From assembly GCA_033239005.1 (NCBI GenBank), contig BSQZ01000033.1, forward strand, positions 4,179,501-4,243,500: a DNA stretch of 64,000 nt, written 5' to 3'. A program made the position numbers and the translations under genes. The notes under the pieces were generated by a model. The model saw nothing but the letters and a program-made list of their open reading frames with translations, searched no databases and had not been told where the DNA came from. The stretch comes from Lamellibrachia satsuma. Lineage: Eukaryota; Annelida; Polychaeta; Sabellida; Siboglinidae. Position 1 is the first letter of the stretch. Each line of letters opens with the position of its first letter. Below, piece after piece: positions 10,457 through 18,591 of this stretch.

Positions 10457-10552
10457 TACGCCCCCGGTGGTCAGTGTTATTCCGGAAATAGATCAAAGAA
10501 ACTCCGGTGATTAGACCTTTTTCGAAGTCATCTTCGATGTATGTCAGGTTGA

Positions 10553-10628
10553 ACCCCCGCCCCGCCCCGCCCCGCCCCGCCCCGCCCCGCCCCGCCCCGC
10601 CCCGCCCCGCCCCGCCCCGCCCCGCCCC
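10553..10628. repeat. (CCCCG)n microsatellite
   Basis: About 15 uninterrupted copies of a 5 bp GC-only unit directly abutting the 5' edge of an L2-like LINE fragment. Confidence 0.95.
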
Positions 10629-11169
10629 ATGTGCTGACATGACACTGTCTACGGGCGCCAATGCTCGACAAGCAGAGGACATGGTGGCGATGTACAACAC
10701 CTATCTCACTGACTGCCTTGACAAACACGCCCCATGGCGCGACGTGCGTATAAGAGATAACACACCACATCCCTGGTACGACTCTGACATCGACGACGCC
10801 AAGGAAAAGATGCGGAAACTGGGGATTGTGGATTGTGTGGAGGAAAGCTAAACTGGAAATTCATCTGCAATTATATGTCACCTAATGTTCGAAATGAGGG
10901 GGATCTCGGGGGTCCAGGACCCCCCCCCCCCAAATAAGGCAAGAGGGACCTCCCGTAAGAAAGAAAAGTGTAAGCCTGGGTATCCCACATTTTATTGTTA
11001 TACCAATATAATTACCCTTCAGCTGTTGCTGCGTGTGATGCTACTCTGGTTCGTCTGTGCTAGAACTCGACAGTTTTCGCAGAACTCGACATCATTCTGT
11101 TGGTAGTTTAGCTGATTCATTCAGCTCACTCTGTTTTCATTTAATCTCTGTTAAAACATCAAAGACTAT

Positions 11170-11362
11170 CTTGCAAGGTACCGTAAGAGGGGGGAGACGA
11201 AGAAGTAGACAGAAGAAGAGGTGGGAAGATCACATCAAAGAGTGGACAGGAATGGAGTTCACTGACTCCCAGAGGGCTGTCGAGAACAGGGAAACGTGGA
11301 GAGAGCTGGTTAGAAAGTCATCAATGGTGCCCCAACGATCCTTACGTGTTATGGGAAAGTGA
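11170..11362 (+). pseudogene. C-terminal fragment of another LINE RT
   Basis: Reads TILQGTVRGGRRRSRQKKRW, then EDHIKEWTGM and NRETWRELVRKSS before a TGA. The G-x-R-x-R-G-R-x-K-x-R-W-x-D-x-I-x-x-W pattern is the usual C-terminus of RTs of the GHV-box LINE group. Only this short tail is present. Confidence 0.6.
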
Positions 11363-11599
11363 AGTGAAGAAGAAAAACATCTTAAATCATTCCACTCATA
11401 TAATTGATGAGTGTGCGTTCTGTGGTTAAGGGCGCCATCTGTTGGATGTCTGCAGTAATGCCACCAATGAATGTCTAGTTGAGGCACATTTTACCTTGGC
11501 TTCTCAGAATTTACTTCTCAGAATTACAGAGCCTTGTGTCTGCAAGCGCATTACAGCAACAATGGCTTAGAACACAATTTACAATTTATAGTCATTTAA

Positions 11600-11690
11600 A
11601 TTTAATTAATTAGCAGACGCTCTTATCCAGAGCGACTTACAACAAGTGCATTCAACCTAAGTTGGTAAAATAACTACAGGTCGCTATGAC
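11600..11690. repeat. SINE-like core (GCAGACGCTCTTATCCAGAG)
   Basis: The block TTAGCAGACGCTCTTATCCA, continued by GAGCGACTTACAA, is a sequence I recall as extremely common in teleost genomes, as a conserved repeat core. No tRNA-like head is visible beside it. The family name is not assigned. Confidence 0.5.
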
Positions 11691-12721
11691 AGCAAGCAAG
11701 TCTGTTCACAAAATAGGCGCTAATAGCTATTACAGTGCCTGAAAAGAAGATTTTTTCGGGGGGGTGACCAAATTTTTTAGGGGACCCCCCAAGAGTCAGT
11801 GGTCATTTGGAACACTGATGTCACCGCCCGTAAATAATGCCCTGCTCTTTACGGACGCAAAACGGATTACTATCAAAACCGCTTAAAAAAGCAAACAACA
11901 AAACCATGTTTCGACTATTGAGATGCCTTGATGGCCTGTGTATACAGCAACATCCAGAACTCCACTCGACGGCTCATGGATATGAACTATTTTCACATTT
12001 CTTCAGTGAAAAGATCGACAACTCCTGTCGGGTCGGCAGTGCTTCAACACCATCAGATGAAAACCTGTATCCATGTGTTTGATCAAACTACGAACGCAGA
12101 GATCACAGCGATTTATGGTACTACTGACAAAAGCTAAGGGACAATATCACCCGTATTGTGTCCGTCATCACACTGATTACAAATGCCTCTCAGAATGAGG
12201 CAGTCATGCCAAGGCCGCTTAAGCACGCAATTGTCCGTCCATGGCTGAAGGAGCCATCACTTCACAAAGACACCCCGAGCAACTATCGACCAGTGAGTAA
12301 CCTCACACAATTTTCCAAGGTAATTGCGAAAGTTGTCGCACTTAGGACAATGACGCACGTTTCTGATCAGCAAATTGTTGAGTGCTTTCAGTTAGCGTAT
12401 CGAAAAAAAACATTGGCCTGAAACCGCGCTACTGTACGTTACAAGTGCCATCAAAACAGCTTGGTTCTTTTTGATTTTAGTGCGGCCTTCGACACAATCA
12501 ACCACGACATCTTGATTAGGCGATTACGTTTGCTCTACGGCTTTGTTGGCAAAGCATTAGACTGGGTGATATCTTATCTTCAAGAGCAGACGCAGCGAGT
12601 AGTAACCGATGGCCAATCGTCGAGTACAACTACTCTGACGGCGGGTGTCCCGCAAGGCTCTTTTCTCTGCTCTTTTCACTGTACGTCCAGCCTAATGGCG
12701 ACACTATTCGAGCCCATGGAC

Positions 12722-12885
12722 TATTTTTCCACCACAGGGACGTCCGCAGGAATTTTTTCAGGGATGGGCTAAAAAGAAGGAAGAAAGAAAGGCGGAACTT
12801 ACCCCCCCAGATCTGGATTTTTTTTCCGAAAACAAATCCAGATCGGGGGGGGGGTCAGTCCGCCCCCACGGGCGCCCATGTTCCA
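12722..12885. mobile_element. Short insertion flanked by TTCCACCAC
   Basis: The L2 coding sequence reads ...TTTTTCCACCAC, is broken by about 155 bp, then resumes GTTCCACCACTATGCCAACG. The 9 bp TTCCACCAC is present on both sides, as a target-site duplication. The insert begins AGGGACGTCCGCAGG, ends CGGGCGCCCATG, and holds an internal inverted repeat (CAGATCTGGATTTTTTTTCC / AAATCCAGATCGGGG). Confidence 0.6.
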
Positions 12886-14069
12886 CCACTATGCCAACGA
12901 CTTTCAGATCTACTCACACTTCGACCTGATTCCGTCCGCTTTAGCGGCTATTGTGCAGCAAATAGAGGATGACATAAAACAATGGATGGCATGACATTCT
13001 AAGTGTGCATGAATGACGGCAAGACACAGTATATTCCATCTGCACCCAAGTGTGCGGCTGCACTCGTTGACGGCAGTGCGATTCGCGTTGGTGTTTCTAC
13101 AATCACAGCTTCGCGATGTGTTCGAAATCTCGGTGTCTTCATTGATAGGCGCCCAGATATAAAAAGCAAGTGTCACAAACCGTCAGTGCATGCTCATTCT
13201 ACCTCGGCCACATCAATAAAAACAGGCGTTTTCTGCACAAACTGACAAAGGAACGCGTAATCAATGCCATCATCACATCGCGGACTAACAACTGCAACAC
13301 ACTCTTATACGGCGGCACGTCTGTAGTTAACATCGCGCGTCTGCAACGAATACATAACTCGGCTGCCAGATTGATTCTGCGTCGTCCACGTAGCGACAGT
13401 GCAAGGCTTCTGTTACAAGAACGTCACTGGCTGTAACAGTTTGGAAGTGAAGCGTACTCGTATCCAGGGACGGCTCGTTCGCTGTGGCTGCAGCGTCCCT
13501 ATGGAACACGTTACCTAACTTTATTAAAACCTGTGACACTCTCGCCAGCTTCAGATGTTGACTAAAGAGACATTTCTTTCGTATCGCAAATTAGTTTACA
13601 TTCCAGATGAACATTGTCCTCTACTCATAGCAATTTAATTATGATTATTCCAGTCATCTTACTGATGATAATTAACTTTATTTTGCCAGTAAATGTTATC
13701 ACAATATTGTTAAACAAATATTTAACTAAATTATTAAATTATTTATTATTATTAATCATACATATACATTTATTTATGTATTAGTGTTGTATTACTAAAT
13801 AATGATCATGCTATATTAATTTTATAATAATTCTTATTACTAACAGTTAATATATTTATTTAGTTATTTCCTTATTTAGCAATTCTACGCTATTTTATTG
13901 CTGTATTTATTTTAAATAATTCTTATTACTAGTAGCATTTTAAATACATTTATTTGTTGATTTTGCAATTGTACACTATTTTATATATTTTAATATTTTT
14001 TTTAATTTTAATAAAAAAAATTGGATCTGGCGCTGTACAAAATAAAATGTATTATTATTATTATTCCAG

Positions 14070-14775
14070 GCAAAGTGTAGGCGCTTGTCTTCTTCCTCAG
14101 ATTTATACCTCAGAGAACCAACTTTGAAGTTTGAATAGAAAGTAGATATATGTTTTTTTATTGAAACCAGTTTTGGGGTAGGGCCTATTGCAAAGTGTCT
14201 AAAATACGCAAAAGGGTTTTCAATTTTGTTCTGTACCTGTTACGAACAATACCCTGTTCTTACAATAATAATGATTGGTAAATAACCTAACTGTTGATTG
14301 CCGCATCTTTGCAGATAAAAAGTTATCATTCTTTTATTATTTGCATGTTATTGAGATTCTAGAATATGTGACACGAGGAGATGAATGACGTACCATCAAC
14401 TGAACACATTTGTACCCCATTAGCGTAAAAATTTCCATATTTTCATCATCCAGTACTACGACAAATCACCAGTTATCTGGCATATACAGGGGGAAGACCA
14501 CAGTACATCATTGCGTTGGTGGCCATGTTAACGTTTTGTCTGATTATAAGGAAACGTGACCACTAAAAATTCTGAATGTTTTCACAGCAGCTGCCATCGT
14601 CTCATTGACATGCTGACCAAGTTTTGTCAAAATCACATACCTCCAGCTCTTTTAAAACGTCAATTTAAAAAAAAAATAGCCATGTATTCATGCGCCCAGG
14701 AAGGTCAACTGTGGTCTTACCCCTACAGCTAGCATGTAACCGGTCATCTCAAGCACTTTGCCGAGGAGGCGTCGA
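14070..14775. other. No feature recognised
   Basis: AT-rich non-coding sequence between the L2 tail and the next MITE. No coding potential or homology seen. Confidence 0.4.
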
Positions 14776-14784
14776 GGTGGAAGA

Positions 14785-15112
14785 TGTCAAGCCGCCCATA
14801 GATCAAAGGACAGAACTCCGGTGATTAGTCCTTTTTGAAGTCATCTTGGACATGTGTTCTGTCCGGTTGTGCAGCTGATTCGTCCGTGATTTTCCTGGAC
14901 ATAACCCGGCTTGTTCTTTGACACTCACGTCCCAACACATTTTGAAAGACATTCTTCGAGTGCCCGTGAGGGGGTTGGCTTATTTTTTCTTCATGTAACC
15001 TATTGCGCCGCCACACGCTAGCATTGTAAACAAATGGGTGACTAAGCTTGGCCCCACTTGCTCCCACCCCCACCCCCCTCCACCCCCGGGATCGTAGATA
15101 CGCCACTACTTA
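14785..15112. mobile_element. MITE, GATACGCCACT end, copy 1
   Basis: Starts near CATAGATCAAAGGACAGAAC (a block also seen at 10490-10545) and ends GGATCGTAGATACGCCACTA. Internal TGTAACCTATTGCGCCGCCA and AAACAAATGGGTGACTAAGC match the copy at 16384-17730. A short C-rich run (15060-15088) precedes the end. TIR style resembles hAT elements. Confidence 0.55.
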
Positions 15113-15306
15113 ATCAATTCCCCCCTGTAGATGCGTTTACACCAGTAGTGATACGTTACAACGATCTGTTTAACCATTGCTGCCTTAATAAAGTCGCTGT
15201 CGAAGCCTGAAATAGGAAACGCTTACCCGGATCACTCCTATAAAGAAACAGCCTGCATATCTTATAGAGATTACCCTAGGTGAGCTCGGTTCACATGATC
15301 GACGTC

Positions 15307-15440
15307 CCTCAAAAACAAGCGGACGTAGACTCCTCCGCTGGCTGACTTCCCTCCAAAGCTGACGGAAGTGGACTATTCCGCTGGCTGACTTCCCTCCAAA
15401 GCAGACGGAAGTGGACTATTCCGCTTGCTGACTGCCGACG
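15307..15440. repeat. 43 bp tandem repeat, about three copies
   Basis: Unit GACGGAAGTGGACTATTCCG + CTGGCTGACTTCCCTCCAAA + GCA recurs at 15361 and 15404, with a diverged copy upstream from about 15318. Confidence 0.85.
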
Positions 15441-16380
15441 CGCGGCTGCACCTGGCGCACAATGTATTCTCGGCGATGCGAACCAAGTCGAAAGCTCTGC
15501 TCTTTCTGCGATTTGGTAAGTTCTTCCTTTTTTTGGTAAGTCTCTTTGCATAGTCACAATATTGTTCTTTGTCACATTGTACAAATATGCTAGAGAAAGT
15601 ATTGCCACCAACGAACTCCGCTGTTTTCGCAACGTAAGCATTGACAATGCAATGCAAGTGACTTTCTTGTATCTTTTTTATTTTATCATACGTTTATATA
15701 ATTTTGAGTTCCCAAGTATACGCCATATCCGAAAGCTGGATTATTGAATGGAATAGGTGTTATTTACTGGTGGAGGTACACATGGGTTGTAGGTGATTTC
15801 CCACACGTACACGTTAGTATTGCTAATATTGGTGATTTGTTGGGGGTGCTAACAAAACAGCTCTCCGAAACGACTGGCTTGACTATGAAATAGGCAACCC
15901 CTAAAAAAGATATTGGACTTATCAGTATTTTTAGCAATTATTTCAATATAATTACTCTTGAAATGGACTACAAAAACAGGGTTAATGTAAAAATAAAAAA
16001 TACTTAAGTGATTAAAATGCCTATGAAAATCGATGTGATGTGTAAAATAGTCTTATGCTGTGGAAATGTGGAATGTTTTAGGCTAAATAAGCTAAACATA
16101 AACATACGATTATGTAGTAACAAAACCCGATTGTAGGCCTAGTAGTATAATTTAGCCATTGTGAGTTGGCCGTGTGGCATATCGTTAGCTACTGCCACAA
16201 TCGAACAATGCGATTTTGGCAATGCGAAGTGAGTATTAATTGACACGGCCTCTTTCTGACAAAACGTTCTTGTCAGTTCAGTGAAAGCAGGAACATTCCT
16301 GATCATTTACGATCAATGATACGATCAGTACTATTATTTAGTAGATTCTGTAGTGTCGTTCTTCCGACAGTTTCCGTGTT
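15441..16380. other. No feature recognised
   Basis: AT-rich non-coding sequence with no long ORF and no recognised repeat. Confidence 0.4.
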
Positions 16381-16383
16381 TTC

Positions 16384-17730
16384 AGTGGCAAATTTGGGGG
16401 GGGGGCATTGGTCCATGCCCCATGGCTTAATTTTTGTTGTATGTTACCTGTAGCGCCACTACATTGTAACGTGACAAACAAGTGGGTGGTTAAACTTGTT
16501 CCCCCTTTGCCCTCCCCTTTGCCCTCCCCTTTGGCCTCCTCTTTGGCCTCACCTTTGGACTCCCCTCTGGCCTCCCCTTTAACCTCCACTTTGGCCTCCC
16601 CCTTTGGCCTCCCCCTCTGGCCTCCCACTCTGGCCTCCCCCTCTGGCGCCCACTATGGCCTTCCATTTGGCCTCCTCCCTCTGGCTTCCCCCTTTTGCCT
16701 CCCCTTTGAACTCCCCGTTTGGCCTCCCCATTTGGCCTCCCCTTTGGCCTCCCCCTCTGGTCTCCCCCTTTGGCCTCCCCCTTTGGTCTCCCACTCTGAC
16801 TTCCCCTCTGGCGCCCCCTGTGGCCTTCCTTTTGGCCTCCCCTTTGGCCTCCACGTTTAACCTCCCCTTTGGCCTCCCCATTGGCCTCCCCCTTTGGTCT
16901 CCCACTCTGGCCTCCCCCTCTGGCGCCCCCTATGGCCTTCCATTTGGCCTCCCCTTTGGCCTTCCCGTTTAACCTCCCCCTTGGCCTCCCCATTGGCCTC
17001 CTCTTTGACCTCCCCATTGGCCTCCCCCTCTGGACTCCCCTTTGGCCTACCCATTGGTCTTCCCTTTGGCCTCCTCTTTGGCCTCCCTTTGGTTTCCCAC
17101 TCAGGCCTCCCCCTCATGGCTCCCCTCTGGCCTCCCCGTTACCTCCTCTTTGGCCTCCCTTTTGACCTCCCAATTTGGCCTCCCCGTTTGGCCTCCCCCT
17201 TTGGCCTCCCCATTTGGCCTCCCCATTAGGCTCCTCTTTGGCCTCCCCCTTTGGCCTCCATTTGGTATCCACCTCTGGCCTCCCACTCAGGCCTCCCCCT
17301 CTGGCCTCCCCGTTACCTCCTCTTTGGCCTCCCTTTTGACCTCCCAATTTGGCCTCCCCGTTTGGCCTCCCCCTTTCGCCTCCCCATTAGCCTCCTCTTT
17401 GGCCTCCCCTTTGGCCTCCCTTTTGTCTCCACCTCTGGCCTCCCACTCAGGCCTCCCCCTCTGGCCTCCCCGTTACCTCCTCTTTGGCCTCCCTTTTGAC
17501 CTCCCAATTTGGCCTCCCCCTTTGGCCTCCCCCTTTGGCCTCCCCATTAGCCTCCTCTTTGGCCTCCCCCTCTGGCCTCCCACTCAGGCCTCCCCCTCTG
17601 GCCTCCCCGTTACCTCCTATTTGGCCTCCCTTTTGACCTCCCAATTTGGCCTGCCCGTTTGGCCTCCCCATTAGCCTCCTCTTTGGCTTCCCACTTTGGC
17701 CTCCCCTCTGCGAGATCCTAGATACGCCAC
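16384..17730. mobile_element. MITE copy 2 expanded by a CT-rich minisatellite
   Basis: Left end near TCAGTGGCAAATTTGGGGGG; then TGTTACCTGTAGCGCCACTA and CAAACAAGTGGGTGGTTAAA as in copy 1; right end GAGATCCTAGATACGCCACT. The C-rich run that is about 30 bp in copy 1 has become about 1.2 kb of minisatellite here. Confidence 0.65.
16500..17705. repeat. CT-rich minisatellite (GGCCTCCCCNTTT)n
   Basis: Scores of 14-16 bp units of the form TTTGGCCTCCCC. A higher-order block of about 160 bp, recognisable by CCGTTACCTCCTCTTTGGCC, recurs at about 17140, 17308, 17470 and 17606. Long ORFs on both strands (PLWPP, GRPKGEAK) are repeat artefacts. Confidence 0.95.
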
Positions 17731-18412
17731 TGGTGGTTTTCTCAGAACTTTGCCTCGTTTCGTGAATCCTGAAAACTACACAATCCACAAAATGACCAAT
17801 AGTGGCCATCGAGACAACCGACCAAAGTAAGAAATAGGATAAAGGAGATTCTCCTGCTGGAGATGAAATAAATGAAGGATTGAAGCATATGCAGCACACT
17901 GCTACAATGCGGATTTGTGTTAATGAAGATCTCAGGGGTATCTTTTCATGCATTCTGTAGCCACCTTTTATAGAAAATATAACCATATAAAATGTGTGAC
18001 ACAAATCTAATTATTCCTTCACGGTGGCGGGCATTGGTTAAAAAGAAGATTATTTAAAAAATAAGTAAACACTGGAGATATGACAAAATTGGCAACAATT
18101 AGATCTCCTTCCCAAAGCAGGAGACTTGGCACTTCTGGACAGAGCCCGCTCCACCCGTTTTAGCATTTAGCATCTCCAACTTCCCAGGCACCGAACTCAC
18201 CACGGTGTTTACCGGTGTAACATAGCTACGGTTCTAAGATCAACTTGTTATGAACGTGGTGCGATTGATTTTTGTGTTATCACTGCTTGAATCATTAATA
18301 TGCCATCGTTTCGGCTGTGCGCGCCTTGTTGTGATGGGCGATGATTGATGAACTTGTGTCTGCTTCGGACCACGTGGATGTATCTAACGGAGATATGTCA
18401 ACACTTATGGTG
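17731..18412. other. No feature recognised
   Basis: Unique-looking non-coding sequence; no gene, RNA or known repeat seen. Confidence 0.4.
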
Positions 18413-18414
18413 TC

Positions 18415-18415
<1 letters not shown>

Positions 18416-18445
<30 letters not shown>

Positions 18446-18488
18446 TGTATGTATGTATGTATGTATGTATGTATGCATGCATGTATGT
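18416..18488. repeat. (ATGT)n microsatellite
   Basis: About 17 tetranucleotide units with an ATGC variant at the right end. Confidence 0.95.
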
Positions 18489-18591
18489 ACTGTGAACTGT
18501 GTATTAAGGTCTGGTTTGGTGCCCTTCCCATTTCCAACCAGCATGACTCGAGACTTCTTATGTTAAATAGCTTAGCTTACCTTACTGAGAT

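Larger units (their letters stand above)
10885..11822. mobile_element. Composite insertion in the L2-like LINE
   Basis: The L2 linker stops near 10880 and resumes near 11825. The intervening roughly 940 bp holds a poly-C run at 10919-10930, a foreign LINE C-terminus (11170-11362) and a SINE-like core (11600-11690). Boundaries are approximate. Confidence 0.5.
10629..14069 (+). mobile_element. L2-like LINE, plus strand, degenerate
   Basis: Pieces in order: DKHAPWRDVRIRDNTPHPWY (10717-10785); after an insertion, KTDYYQNRLKKANNKTMFRL near 11860; RT from 12158 (SNYRPVSNLTQFSKVIAKVV), the FDFSAAFDTINHDIL box at about 12468, LTAGVPQGS at 12640; the catalytic box degraded to YANDF near 12890; and C-terminal NCNTLLYG...RLQRIHNSAARLI (13290-13380) with ASLWNTLP in another frame near 13490. 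A long AT-rich 3' region ends in GGCGCTGTACAAAATAAAATG plus (ATT)n at 14045-14069, the same tail style as the LINE at 855-5400. Stops, frameshifts and two insertions make it dead. Confidence 0.75.

Noticed and set aside
16338..17674. PLWPP / GRPKGEAK collagen-like or basic ORFs
   Set aside because: CT-rich minisatellite in a MITE; open on both strands in several frames.
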